The notes beneath the pieces are model-generated. The model did no database searches, was not told the origin of the DNA, and saw nothing but the letters and a program-made list of their open reading frames with translations. DNA of 64,000 nucleotides, taken from contig BLAL01000231.1 in assembly GCA_015698045.1 (NCBI GenBank), forward strand, positions 59,197-123,196, read 5' to 3'. Source of the DNA: Rhizophagus clarus. Its lineage: Eukaryota > Glomeromycota > Glomeromycetes > Glomerales > Glomeraceae. Position 1 is the first letter of the stretch. Every line of letters begins with the position of its first letter. This document shows positions 1 to 12,599 of the stretch, in pieces. The position numbers and the translations under genes were made by a program.

Positions 1-3000
1 ATAGAGTTGAAGACAAGGGTAAATTTGTAAAACAGTACTACTACGATACATTCTCAGTTAGTAAGTTGCAACTCTGTTTCACTCGAGGGATTAATATTGT
101 AAAGTAAGTTTTTATGTGACAAGCCATTTGTTATTATTTATCAGATTTTCTTCGATGTGAAATTTAATTCTTTCACGATTATTAGGTTGTATTATATGGA
201 AAATGGTTTAGAAGTAGCATCAAAAAAATTTGATGAAATAGAAAAAATAATTTTATTAGAATTTATTTATAGTGATGAAAAATTACTTATTATAGGTGAA
301 TGTCCGAAAGAAGGAATATTGTTAATAATTTGGGATTTATATGATACCGGAAAATATTTCGTATTAAATAATTTAAAGGATTTTCCAATTACTATTAAAG
401 AAAATATCGGAACACGTTTAGCCAGAACATCAGGAAATATTTTACGAATCGGTGATGATGGAAGTGTTTCATCAATATTTAAAATTATTGAGAAAAAAAA
501 GAAAGAAATAAAAGGTTCAATTGCAGATTTGAAAAAAAGAAGGAAAAAAAACCAGATGGAAAGCCAGATAAGAACCATACCATATATTATTGTGATGAAA
601 ATACAGTAGATTTCGAACCAATAGTTATTGACAAAGAACCATGGATATTAGGTGATTATGAAAGATAATCTTATTGCCTCTATTACAATAAAAAAGAAAC
701 AGTAACAGAAACTATACAACTTATTGTTGGAAGATCTACTGTCCAAATTTGGCACCAAATAAATGACGTGTCCAAACTGAAGAGAGAGAAAGAGCTTCTT
801 CCAAATAAAGGAGAACCATTTCTTGAATATATATGGACAAATCGTATTCTGGTAGATCAAGAGAGGGAAGATACAAGATTACAAGTAGATGAATTTAGAT
901 ATGGATCAAATGATGAATTACACGATAAATTATGCGATTTTTCTTTAAAAGTTCATTGGAAAAGTGCTATCGAAGATAATATAGAAAATCTAGAAAAGAA
1001 CGATCATGAAATAATAAGTGAAGGTGACGAAGAAATAGATGAAAATAGTATAAAGGTAGATGATCAATGGAAAGAAGATGTAAACATGGAAAAGCGGGAA
1101 GAAGGTGATAAAATAGATAAAAGAAAGACGACGAATAAATTCATAAAGCGTGAAAAAGTAATTAAACGAAAAGATATTATTGAAAAATTTCATGCAATAA
1201 GACACGCCTGTAAGGCATTAGAACATCTTAATAAGCGATATAAAAGCAAATACCTTGCAAATAATTATATCAGAGTACATGAAGTAAGTGAGTTTAATAA
1301 ATTTATTTGTTCATGGAATCAGGTAATTGATTTTTTTTTTAAATTAATAGTACGAGGAGATGACTACCTACATTAAACATATAGTCTGGAGATATGCTAA
1401 ACATGATCAGAAAATTTCAAGTTGTTGGATGTTCGGCATAATGTTATGAAAAATTTAATTCTCGGTGATTGCGACCATTTAATAAAGTTCATATTATTTG
1501 GAGATGATGAATTAGCTACTGAAAATAAAACTATTTATGAAGAAATAGAGGTAAAAGGAAGAAAAGAAAAAGTAAAAAGACAAGAGTTTGAAATCAGGCA
1601 TATACCGAGAGATATCTTATGGCCAGGAAAAAGTTCATAAAAGATGGCGACCTTGATTTTGATGAGAAAAAAATGGGCTAAAAGATAATGAAAAAATCAA
1701 GCCAGGAAATATTATGGAATTAGCAATTTATCATTGCAAAGGTAAATCTCTAAACATGTTAACTTTCTGGCACAATATTGACGATACCTAACTTTATTAT
1801 ATTTAGGTCGTGAGCTTAAAGATACGATTATTGTTGCTTACTTTTTGGAATATTATTCTAGCCATGCAAAGGATTGCGCAAGTTGGATGAGTTCTGTCTC
1901 TAAGGCACTTCCTTTATTATTTAAATATAATTACGGTTCGTTTTTTAATTCTGATTATTTTCATTTAAAAGAGTTTGTAAAGTTTACAATCTATATTTTA
2001 TGTAATAGATGACTATGCTCTAAAGTTATTTTATAAAGAATGTTTTGCGGATCACAACCATTTCTCAGCTCATGATCCTGGAAATCCAATAAATATGAGC
2101 GTTATGATAGGATTTGGAATATATTTAAAAAGAGTGATGAAAAATTATCATTGAAAAATAAAATATATAAATCTCTCGAAAATTTTGATAATGATCTTGG
2201 AAAATCACCATTAGCTTTACGTATAGTTCCCCTTCCTAGTTTTACTATAAATGAAATTCCAAAAAGGGAAGTGGTGTATAATTGGAAAAAAAATATTTTA
2301 AATATATTTCTGTTTATATTTATACCACGATGGTACATAATTGGTCGAAATGAAAAGAATCTATTAAGTCCTTTTTCTAGGATGATACTTTATGAGGATA
2401 ATGACAATATTTACGACAATCCAGCAACAGAGGCAATTATTAATTTTCGTTGGCAAAAAGCGAGGAATTTCTTTTTTTATTTTTCATTCGATTTCTTGTG
2501 ATTGCAATTTGTTTTGCATTAGTTAACTGGGCATATTTGAACCATAGTATTATTATAAATAAAAATTTTTTATTTGCGTTGATAGCTATATTTTATTATC
2601 ATATATGGTATTTTATCAACTTGCCACAGAAGCGTTGCAACTTCATTATCGTGGATTTAAAAAATATTTTGGTGAAATATTTAACAGTTTTGATATTATT
2701 TCTATCGTATTTTCTATGACAGTAATGTCAATAATGCTTAAAGAATATCACTTCTCCGATGGTTTTGGAAGTGTCAAAGTAATTTAATTGCGGGAATATC
2801 ATTTTAAATTTTTTTTCTTTGGATTGAATTGGTAAGTTTGAATTGTAATCAATTAATTTATTCCATTTCTCTTATTTAAATTAATTAATTAATTTAATGA
2901 TTTCAAATTTTATATCTTCGAATAATATCAGGTAAATTCAGACATGATTTTTTAATTCATGATGGACCATTATAAATTTAATTCAATTTTTTCCACTTGA

Positions 3001-3857
3001 CGGATATTGGCATTTATATTTATTATGTCATGATCATCTTCAAAACCGTTTATGCTGATTGTTATACTTGCATTTACACATACCATGTAAAAAAATTTTT
3101 TTTTTTTATAATTTCTCATTCGTTCTACCTTAATTTAATTATAGATTATAGATTACTTAATTTATTTTATTAATATAGGTTCGTGTTACTCAGAAATCCA
3201 GAAAATATTAAAATCAAAGAGTCTACATTTAGTGGAACTACTAAAAATGCTTTTACAAATGAGACGATATTCAACATTGAATTTAAATCTGATTTTGATC
3301 CTAAATCTAGTGATAATCCATATTCATCATTTTCTGATGCAATAATGGCCACATATTTTTGGATTGGTGGTAATTGGGTTCAAACAAATGATTTTGATTT
3401 TTGGGCTGTTGATGTATTTACTTTGATTGCCAGTATTTTTCTTGTAATTGTTTACAAAATATGTTGTTTGCTTTTATGAAGTAAGTTTTCTTTTTGTCAA
3501 TCTCGTCCTTTTTTATTTATTTATTATTCACTTTTTTTTTTTTTTTTTTTAAAAGTGGTATATATGCAACTGCAGAAACTAAAGGTAGACAAACGTTATT
3601 AAGACGACGAGCGAATCACATAGCAGATTATGAAGCATTATTTCATATTCATTTATGGAATATGGATCCTGAACCAAAACATATTTATTATTTTGGTCAA
3701 TCAAGAACTTTAGAAGAATGGTATAAAACAAGAAATGATCAAGGCGCTATTTACAGATAAGGAAATTAATGATGATATTGAAAAGATTGAAAATATGAAA
3801 GATATTAATGATGTTATTGAAAGATTACTTAAAAAGCTTGATAAAAAATTTTTTTAA
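1..3857 (+). pseudogene. Decayed ion-transport-domain (channel-like) gene, 5' end outside window
   Basis: Pieces in several frames line up as one protein: an N-terminal beta-rich region (157-609), a charged linker, a region around LLDVRHNV, a multi-helix membrane part (2280-3100) and a pore-proximal block (3183-3479) with the motif WVQTNDFDFWAVDVFTL. It ends in a polar tail at 3857. It resembles a large fungal ion-transport-domain family with TRP/polycystin-like layout (recognised, not searched). Introns that restore the reading include 99-144, 1284-1350, 1742-1806, 1936-2008 and one before 3180. Damage: an in-frame TAA at 666-668 and frameshifts near 550, 1410, 1635, 1670, 2465 and 3455. Most frameshifts are in A/T runs, so some could be assembly errors, but the TAA is not. 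No start codon is in the window. A shorter relative lies at 11154-12304. Confidence 0.75.
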
Positions 3858-4537
3858 ATGTGTAATTAGATACAGAAATATAATTTTGTAATTTCAATAA
3901 TCTTAAGATTGTTTTAGTTTGTTTGTTTAATTGATTTTTTCATTTATAATAAAAGATTAATATTGCGAACTACCACGTGATTCATAATGCAATCAATACT
4001 TAGTAGGTCTAGTGTAGGTCTCATAATTCGCCAAAGTTATATATACTGTATAATAGAATAGTTATCTTTTAACACTAACTAAATAAATAAATTAATAAAT
4101 TTACTTAAGGGATGTAGGCGAAAACTTATTTGTCACAGTTATCTGTCATCAGCCAAAATTATTATTTTATTTTTTTATATAAGGACCGAAAACCACTACA
4201 TGTACTTGTTCACAGAAAATGACAATCTCGCTATGCAAATTAATTAAAAATAAATAAGTAATTGTTATTGGTTATGATTGACGTAAGCGAACTGAGTCTT
4301 TTCGTGTATCTTATTGATTATTTTATAATAAAGTGAATAAAATTTGTGTGTCACTATTTATGCGGAAAATGTCCAGTGCTTTCATAGAACATGTACAATA
4401 ATGGATATTACATTATGCCGTAATGAAGGCCAAAATTTGGCGTAGTACCACGTGAACTGTAGTCACATGACTTTCTGGAAAATTATAAGAACAAGGATCG
4501 TCATAAAAATTATACTGTTCAGGACATTGACAGATAC
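3858..4537. other. AT-rich intergenic stretch
   Basis: No open frame, RNA gene or clear repeat recognised. It separates the channel pseudogene from the left target-site duplication of the foldback transposon. Confidence 0.5.
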
Positions 4538-4545
4538 AGTAATTT

Positions 4546-5625
4546 ATGGCAAGCCGCTCTGGTCAAAAGTGTGCCATGTTTTGTGGCAGGTGCGCCTGTT
4601 TTTAGGCGCCTGATGCGCTAAATGTAGCAGGTGCGCCTGTTTTTAGGCGCCTGAGTGCGGCAGGTGTACCTAGTTTTTAGGCGCCTGATGCGCAGGATGC
4701 GCCTGATTTTTAGGCGCCTGAGGCGCCAAAGTGCGGCAGTTGCGCCTGATTGTGGCAGTTGCACCTGTTTTTAGGCGTCTGATTGCGGCAGTTGCGGCAG
4801 ATTGTGGCAGGTGCGCCTGTTTTTTGTTCTTTTTCGATCATAAGCTTTTTTTTGGAAATAATCATTCACTGAGCTTTTAGTGCACATTGCCAAATTAATA
4901 AAAATAGTTTTTTTTTGGTTCAAGTTCGTTCCACTGGATCGGACGTTGTTCTATCCTTGAAATTATTACTTTTTTAACCAACTATATATTCATAAATTTG
5001 TAAATTCATGATTATTTTGAATATTTAATTTAATAAAATTAACATCCAAAATATCTTAATGGATTATCCATTGTATTATCTATTTTTGTTTTTTTATATT
5101 TTTTAAATTTTTTTGCATTGGTATAAATAACCTTAAAATATCAATTATAAAAAAAAGATGATGAAATTGTTTATTTTATTGCACTTTGTAATTTTTTTAA
5201 ATATATTTATATAGTGAAACGAGTAAGATTTATTTTTAAACTTCATATGCAGTTTCATAATAAGAATTCTACTACCTTTTTATTATGTAATTGAATAAAG
5301 ATTTTTTAAAACTTTTTTTACAGTAACGATGAAATTCAGTTCAACATTCCATCTTTCAATGTGAAATGAATACATGAGCAAAAAAAATTGAAAAATGATT
5401 AACAACTGAATGCAATAATCACAAAAATGTTTTTCGTGTTTGTTATTATTTTTAATCATATTGATACACAAGTTGCACATTGCAACCATAGCATGCGTAC
5501 TCCAAAGAATTTTTCACGTTAAGAAAAATGCAGATACTTGGTATTTGTATTAGATGGTTGTAAAAAAGATGATTTTATAATTATTAAATTTATTAAGAGT
5601 TTACAAATTACCCAGGTCCTAAGAT
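4546..5625 (+). repeat. Left arm of foldback transposon
   Basis: Inverted copy of the right arm. It runs from ATGGCAAGCC to about the CCAGGTCCTAAG segment, where similarity to the other arm ends. Confidence 0.8.
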
Positions 5626-6962
5626 AGGGTACGCAGTAATCCTGCTCCCGTAATAGTTTATTATTTTTAGTCACGTGTTCTGTCTCCCTCATACTACATT
5701 TTTTGTGTGACAAAACTATACTTTTTTTCAATGTTCGAACTTAGTCTTTTTTACATTCAAACAGTATTCAAGCTTAAAATTTTTACATATAAACATGTAA
5801 TTAGTAAAAAGATGCGAAAAAAAGTTTAAGTAATATTAATATATCTTATTATAATATCTACTAATAAGTAAAATGTAGTTATTTTACTATTGTATTAATT
5901 TTATTATTTAAAAAAAAGTAAAAAATGTGGTGGTCTAATCTTATTTTATAACATTTATTTAAAAATAAATGTCAAAGGTACACAATAATTTAATAGTAAT
6001 TTAATATATAATAAATGTTTTTGTTAAATAAGTTTTTTAAAGGCTTAGAATTTTTATTTTACAAGTAAAACGCAACTAACGTTGATAACATAATTATTAA
6101 AATGGAAATAAAAATAAACCTTGTCTTAGATTAATTTTGAGATGATGCTAAAAATAGTAAAGTATTTTTATCACGGGCAGGATTACTACTTCATGGAAAG
6201 GGGATACTATATGCAATGCTATTCAGTAGCCCTGTTTACTTATATTCAATTTTGTTCCAATTTTTCAAGATTTCTTAACCAATCCAATTCATTTAAAAAT
6301 TGGAATAATAATGGATTAAAAAAATTGATGATCTGAGTGTTCCAAAATTTGAAAATGCAATACATGCTTTAATATGATTGGTTGGAAATAAATGGAACGA
6401 ATTGAACATTGATTTTTCTACTCAATTTATGCCGTTTTTAATTGGCTAAAATTAATTACACTATAATCAGATCAGAATAGAATAGAATAGTAGTGAACAG
6501 AACTAGTATAAATATTTACAGTATTGTACAGTACATGACTTTGGTTAACTAAAATTTCCCAATACCAATGCTATATTTAAGCAACGGATTATATAATTGT
6601 TCAGTAATATATATACAGTATACTACACAATTGTGGCGCAATATAAATATATTGTTCTTTTTATTAATAATTTTGATTATACTAATTACAATTCCCTATT
6701 GATTTAGATGGATTTCAGGGATTTGTCAGGGTATTTACAATCATATTTTTTCAAAATTATAACCACTAGTTTCGTTTGCAAATATTAAATTAAGGGGTAA
6801 AAATTATATTTTTTTTTAATTGCATAATCGCATGATTTTACGTGTGAAAAATAAACAGATAATATTTATACGCGTTATTTGTTTCAAGCTTATTTTTTTC
6901 TTTAGCTTCGTTTGTAAATTCATAAGACCCAGGTATTTTATTAGAAATAAAAAAATTTTCTA

Positions 6963-8059
6963 ACTTAGGACCTGAGTAATTTGTAAACTCTTAATAAATT
7001 TAATAATTATAAAATCATCTTTTTTACAACCATCTAATACAAATACCAAGTATCTGCATTTTTCTTAACGTGAAAAATTCTTTGAAGTACGCATGCTATA
7101 GTTGCGATGTGCAAGTGCAACTTGTGTATCAATATGATTAAAAATAATAACAAACACGAAAAACCTTTTTGTGATTATTGCATTCAGTTGTTAATCATTT
7201 TTCAATTTTTTTTGCTCATGTATTCATTTCACATTGAAAGATGGAATGTTGAACTGAATTTCATCGTTACTGTAAAAAAAGTTTTAAAAAATCTTTATTC
7301 AATTACATAATAAAAAGGTAGTAGAATTCTTGTTATGAAACTGCATATGAAGTTTAAAAATAAATCTTACTCGTTTCACTATATAAATATATTTAAAAAA
7401 ATTACAAAGTGCAATAAAATAAACAATTTCATCATCTTTTTTTTATAATTGATATTTTAAGGTTATTTATACCAATGCAAAAAAATTTAAAAAATATAAA
7501 AAAACAAAAATAGATAATACAATGGATAATCCATTAAGATATTTTGGATGTTAATTTTATTAAATTAAATATTCAAAATAATCATGAATTTACAAATTTA
7601 TGAATATATAGTTGGTTAAAAAAAGTAATAATTTCAAGGATAGAACAACATCCGATCCAGTGGAACGAACTTGAACCAAAAAAAAAACTATTTTTATTAA
7701 TTTGGCAATGTGCGTAGATCTATGCTAAAAGTTCAGTGAATGTTTATTTCCAAAAAAAGCCTATGATCGAAAAAAGAACAAAAATCAGGCGTACCTGCCG
7801 TAATCTGCCGCAACTGCCGCAATCAGGCGCCTAAAAATAAGCGCAACTGTCGCAATCAGGAGCAACTGCCGCATTTTGGCGCCTTGGACGCCTAAAAACC
7901 AGGCGCATCCTGCGCATCAGGCGCCTAAAAACTAGGTGCACCTGCCGCACTCAGGCGCCTAAAAACAGGCGCACCTGCCGCACTTAGCGCATCAGGCGCC
8001 TAAAAACAGGCGCACCTGCCGCAAAATATGGCACACTTTTGTCTTGGATGGCTTGCCAT
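6963..8059 (-). repeat. Right arm of foldback transposon
   Basis: Inverted copy of the left arm. It starts near CTTAGGACCTGAGTAATTTG and ends at GGCTTGCCAT. The GC-rich subterminal repeats lie at 7790-8030. Confidence 0.8.
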
Positions 8060-8067
8060 AGTAATTT

Positions 8068-8818
8068 TTGAACTCGGAGACTTTTTGAATTTACTACATT
8101 AATAATTTGTTATTCCCGAGTTTTTAAAATACGAACCTTTAAATAATCTTATAATACCCATGAATTATAGATCGTGAATATCTTAAAATCTTGATAATGG
8201 GTCATGCGAACTTTCCATGATGAGACATTCATTTGTTACGTTGTGTTACAATCAATTGATCTGGACAAAATCGATCATATGTACAGTACAGTACACCAAA
8301 CTTGAAAAAATAATAATTATTATTATTATTTTCTTTATCAATGAAATTATCTTTTTAATTCTTTATTTAGAAATTTAGTTGATTCGATACCGAATACTAT
8401 CAATGGTCATTGCGGATCTGTCAATGAACAACAATTTACTCATTGTGTAACCTGGATCAATTATATACCGTATACCCGATTTAGAAGAAGCAAAAAGAAT
8501 TTCTTGGTAATATAATCTACACTTTTTTGTACTTTCATTTAATTGATCAGCTCAAAGTATTATTCTAAAAGCAGTCATATACGCGGACATTTCATAGTAA
8601 ATCATTCATTTTCAAAACAATTAACTAATAAACTATTACGCCTTATGTTACAATTAATTGATGAGATTTATCAATTGTTCTGATTATTTTCAAAAACCTG
8701 TCCTTTTTTGCCGCATTCAATAATTAGATGTAAACATTCAATTTATCATATATATATATATATAGACGTTCAATTTAAAAAAAAAATCTTTATTATTCAA
8801 CTTATTCAACAAACAACA
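8068..8818. other. Intergenic, probable promoter side of the cysteine-rich gene
   Basis: AT-rich, with a short (AT)n run at 8748-8764 about 60 bp before the ATG at 8819. No other feature recognised. Confidence 0.4.
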
Positions 8819-9439
8819 ATGAACGTTATAAATCAAATTAACTGTTTTTTTGTTATTTTTGTTCTTTATTACTTTGCAAATTTAATCGATTCTGCACCAG
8901 GAGGTGGTAAGTATTATTTTTATTTTTCTTTACATACCACTTGTAAACGTTTTCTATTACTTTTATTTATTATAATAAACATCACTTTTTAAATATTTTA
9001 AGTGCCAGATTGCCTTATTACGGGAGCCCCAGGGTGTTATATTAAATGTCAATGTGACATTGCTTGTATGAACCCACAACCTAAACAATCGACGGATCAA
9101 GGATTTTGTTCATCAAGTTGTCGATGTTTGGCTAAATTTAACCCACCACAAACCCCTACAGATCAACCAGCAGACGCACCATCTACCATAGGCCCAAGTC
9201 CACAGGCAAAATGCTTTATCGCAGGAGATCTGACATGTCCTCAAACATGCAAATGCGATGAGAATTGTGAAGCAATTGATATAAATGATGGATTGCCATG
9301 TACTGAACCTTGCTATTGCTTAAAGGAAGAAGCAAATGGTTCAAACTCAGGATCAAACTCAGTACCACAATCAGTACCACAATCAGTACCGCAGACAGTA
9401 CCACAACCAGGGCTACCGGTACCATGTGTAGGCTGTTGA
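8819..9439 (+). CDS. Small secreted cysteine-rich protein (two exons)
   Basis: CDS is 8819-8906 joined to 9003-9439 (174 aa). The intron 8907-9002 has GTAAGT...AAG ends and a phase that joins GGG to VPDC. Residues 1-25 are a hydrophobic signal peptide (INCFFVIFVLYYFANL) ending near DSAPG. The mature protein has two cysteine modules of like spacing, one around GCYIKCQCDIAC...CSSSCRCL and one around CPQTCKCDENC...CTEPCYCL, separated by a Pro/Thr/Gln linker. A C-terminal VPQS-type repeat precedes the final CVGC. The paired-Cys pattern and small size fit a disulfide-rich extracellular or effector-like protein. No family is recognised and no binding partner can be inferred. Exon phase and signal peptide support a real gene. 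Confidence 0.75.
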
Positions 9440-10079
9440 AAAAAAAATCGGTATATTAAAATCACTATTACGGAGTATTTGGAATTCTTGGAACCCATTT
9501 TTTCTACGTATTATAGACGAATTTGTCCTTACGGTAATTCTTGCAAAGCAATAAATTTATTTTCTAACTTAGGCTAATTGAATAAAATTTTCAGAGTAAT
9601 TAAAGTGAATACATACATCACGATATGTTTTTGTATCAAATATCATTTACCATTATGTGTTCTTAAACGATATAAATAGCTTTATTATTAATTGACTTGT
9701 TTCTATATTAATCATTATTATTTTAAAAATAAATATTTTATCAATCATTATTATTTAATAATAAATTTTTTATATTAACGTAATTTTCTTGTTAATTAAG
9801 ACCAATTATCTTCTTTTGAACTAATAAAAAGTGATTCTTTTATTTTTATTAAAAATAAAAAAAACTTCCATTTTAATTAAAAAAAGGGCGTTAGTTTATG
9901 GCGGCTGTGTCACGTGATTTTAATAATTTTTGATTGGCTAATTTAAGTAGTGAATATCCCTGAATTTTTTTTTTTTTTTAAAGAAAAATTTTTTTTCTGT
10001 ATAAGTTATGCAATTTATATTAAAATTTAGATTTTAAATGTTTTATTGATTAAAATATCACCACAACACTTTCATTTTC
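9440..10079. other. AT-rich intergenic
   Basis: 3' flank of the secreted-protein gene with poly-T and poly-A runs. No gene seen. Confidence 0.4.
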
Positions 10080-10500
10080 AAGTAAAAAGGCGTGTTAATA
10101 AAAAAATAGGAATCACTGTACAATAAAAAAAGAGAGAGCAACAAGAGTAACGAAAGAAAAAAAGAACAAAAAGAAATGAAATAGGAAATGAAAAAGAACA
10201 AAAACAGCGAAAGAGAAAATGAAAGAGATTGAAAATAACAAAAGAGGAATAAAAGGAAATAAAGACAATGAAAACAAAAAAGGGGAAACGAAAAAAACGA
10301 AAGTATCGAAAGGAAAAGGAAGGGTGAGTGAAATAGAACGAAAACAATAAAAGGAAAGTGAACAAATGAAGAGGAGGGATCAAAGGAAACAAACAAAAAG
10401 GGAGGATCAAAGGAGATAAAAAGGGAAGGATCAAAGGAAACGAAAAGGAGAATAAAAGAGAAAATCAAGGAAATGAAAGGGAGAATCAAAGAAACGAAAA
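10080..10500 (+). repeat. Purine-rich (A/G) strand-asymmetric tract
   Basis: About 420 bp in which the plus strand is almost entirely A and G, with recurring GGATCAAAGGAAA- and AAACGAAAAGG-type units in the second half. Long antisense frames here (10058-10489) encode only Ser/Phe/Leu-rich low-complexity sequence and are rejected as genes. Confidence 0.6.
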
Positions 10501-10653
10501 AAAAAACTCTTTTTTATTCCAATAATAAAAATACGCTAATTTATTGGATTCAGGTTACCTCCCTGTTTATTATATAAACTACTCGTTCATCGTAACTAAA
10601 TTTGGTTGCAACAAACATGAGTGAAAGAGGAAATTTTGACGCAATTTATATTA

Positions 10654-10788
10654 ACTTGACCCTCCTGAGAGCATCATCTTGACCCGCATAATATATTTTA
10701 CAGTAGGGGGGGTCAAGTTGCTACCCCCAAGAGGGTCAAGTCCGATACTTTTGCGATCTTGACCCTACTCGTGTTACTTTCTTGACCT
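10654..10788. repeat. Cluster of GGGTCAAG / CTTGACCC motifs
   Basis: Six copies in both orientations, at about 10655, 10678, 10710, 10733, 10758 and 10781. ACTTGACCCTC (10654-10664) and GAGGGTCAAGT (10731-10741) form a perfect 11-bp inverted repeat, suggesting a tiny TIR element or its remnant. No target duplication is evident. Confidence 0.5.
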
Positions 10789-10789
10789 G

Positions 10790-11153
10790 ATCAAAATATG
10801 CATGATTACATATGACAAGAATTAAGAATATTCTTTTCTTTAAAACATTAACGCGTTGTTATTTTCACAAGGATATAGACGTAAAATAAATAAATAGTTT
10901 AACATTTAATGAAAAATCAATAGACTTATTTTTTTAACATTTACAGTATGAATTATTTTAAATAAAAAGTACGTTGTAAAGCTTAATAAAATATTATAGC
11001 AATAAAAATATATTAAGAAAACGAATACTGTAATTTTGTTTAAAAAATATTAAAAACTTTATTCTTGTTAAATATAAGTGAAAAATAGTTTTTTTTCGTT
11101 TAATTTCATTCATCATATTTTTCGGACTTCGAGTCAACTATTTTTAAACTTAG
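10790..11153. other. AT-rich stretch before the channel fragment
   Basis: No gene seen. The last ~70 bases occupy the place of the intron preceding the GREIKDT exon of the following pseudogene. Confidence 0.35.
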
Positions 11154-12304
11154 GTCGCGAAATTAAAGATACTATTATTGTCACTTATCTTCTGGATTAT
11201 TATTCCATGCATGCAACAGATTATGCTGGTTGGATGAGACCGTTTCCAAGGCGCTTTCTTTATTATTTAAATACAATTATGGTTCGTTCTTTTAGTTTTT
11301 TTTGTTACTATACAGAGAGGATTTAATACTTATACGCAATCTTTTATCTATAACAGATGACTACATTAAAAAATTATTTCGTAAAGAATGTTTCGTGAAT
11401 CAAATTACTTTTCAGCACAAGATCCCTATAATATTATTCCAGAAGAATATCTGGAAAACCGTAATCTTGGAATGCAATTTAGAGTGTTTGAGTTCAGTCT
11501 GAAGACAGACGAATGGTACGATGTGATTTGGAAATTATTAGGATTTTTTAGAACCAAAACGTCAGATAATCTCTTTTTCATTCTTTTTATCATGTGCTAT
11601 TTTTTTTTATTCTATTTTTTGAAACAGTATTTTTTTTCTTTTCTCTAAAGCTTGGAATAACTTTCTTAGAACAGTCTAGTATTGGCTTAGTGGTAATTTT
11701 GTTCAAAGGGACGAATTTGATTTTTGGGCTATTAAAGTATTTACCTTAATTGCCAACATCCTTTTAGTAACTATTTTGCAAAATATGTTTATCGCTTTTA
11801 TGAAGTAAGACGTTTTATCGAATTTTGTTTATTGTGTACGTATCAAAAATCTATTTAATAGGATGTAATAAAATTTCATTAATATTTTTAGTGGTGTATA
11901 TGAAAAAGCGGAAACTAAAGGTAGATAAGCTTTATTAAGATTTAGGGCAAATCAAATAGCAAATTATGAAGCTTTATATCATACACATTTTCCACCTATT
12001 GGACGTGATCCAAAATATATTTATTATATTGGACAATCAAAAAATTTTGAAAAAAGGTATGAAGATAGAAAAGATGATGGTCCAATTTATAAAGATTTTG
12101 AAGAAAAGTCAACTTTTACAAAATATGTTTTTGAAGAGAAAAGATTATGATAAATTTTCTATTTGGGTATATGATATTGATAATGAAGATATTGAAACTG
12201 AAATCAAGAAGATCGATAATTTAATAAATAAACTTAATGATCAAAAAAGGGAAGATAATGCTGAAGAAATCGATAAGAAAATCGAAGAAATTGAAAAATG
12301 TTAA
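11154..12304 (+). pseudogene. Truncated, internally deleted second copy of the ion-transport family
   Basis: The first recognisable exon starts after TTAG at 11150-11153 and reads GREIKDTIIVTYLLDYY, matching GRELKDTIIVAYFLEYY of the copy at 1-3857. A frameshift near 11241 precedes a shared intron (about 11281-11356) with donor GTTCGT. The next block (DDYIKKLFRKECF...SAQDP) is again frameshifted. Most of the membrane region is then missing, and the match resumes at 11690 with GNFVQRDEFDFWAIKVFTLI. After an intron, a GVYEKAETKGR block has an in-frame TAG, then a tail homologous to the family C-terminus. Loss of most membrane helices makes channel function implausible. Confidence 0.75.
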
Positions 12305-12599
12305 GAATGTTAATGGTACTAATGGTACTATTGAGCATCTTATTAAGAAAATAAGTTATAAAATCTTTATGTATGTATTTTGATTGTAAACAGTATGTTT
12401 TTATTTATGTATCATATTTATGTATTTATCCGTACGTATATCTATCTGTATTTATTTATTTTTATATATATTTTTTTAATCTTTTATGATATTTTTATAC
12501 GTCTGGCCCTTTTCCTCTCTCTCATTCTTTTCCCCTTGTTTTATCCCACGCTTTTCGAGTAGATTTCGGTAGAGTTTTTTAAATTTATTTTTAACTAAC
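12305..12599. other. Pyrimidine-rich flank
   Basis: T-rich stretch with TATTTATT repeats after the channel fragment. No gene supported. Confidence 0.35.

Larger units (their letters stand above)
4546..8059. mobile_element. Foldback / long-TIR DNA transposon, hAT-like by target duplication
   Basis: The two ends are long inverted copies: about 4546-5625 matches the reverse complement of about 6963-8059. Termini are ATGGCAAGCC and GGCTTGCCAT. A perfect 8-bp direct repeat AGTAATTT flanks the element at 4538-4545 and 8060-8067. An 8-bp duplication is typical of hAT and Zisupton-type elements. The outer ~280 bp of each arm is GC-rich and holds about five copies of a TTTTTAGGCGCCTGA-type subterminal repeat, itself partly palindromic, against an AT-rich background. 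The central ~1.3 kb (5626-6962) has no transposase-like frame, so the element is presumably non-autonomous. The two similar 67-68 aa frames at 5283-5489 (minus) and 7107-7310 (plus) are mirror copies in the arms and are not taken as genes. Confidence 0.85.

Noticed and set aside
5283-5489. 68-codon minus frame paired with the near-identical 7107-7310 plus frame
   Set aside because: They are mirror images in the two arms of the foldback element. They contain no domain, and their likeness is explained by the inverted repeat.
9216-9498. Antisense frames over the cysteine-rich gene
   Set aside because: Shadows of the 9003-9439 exon; Val/Leu-rich translation of the VPQ repeat.
10058-10489. 143- and 118-codon minus frames
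   Set aside because: Ser/Phe/Leu-only translation of a purine tract; no start context or domain.
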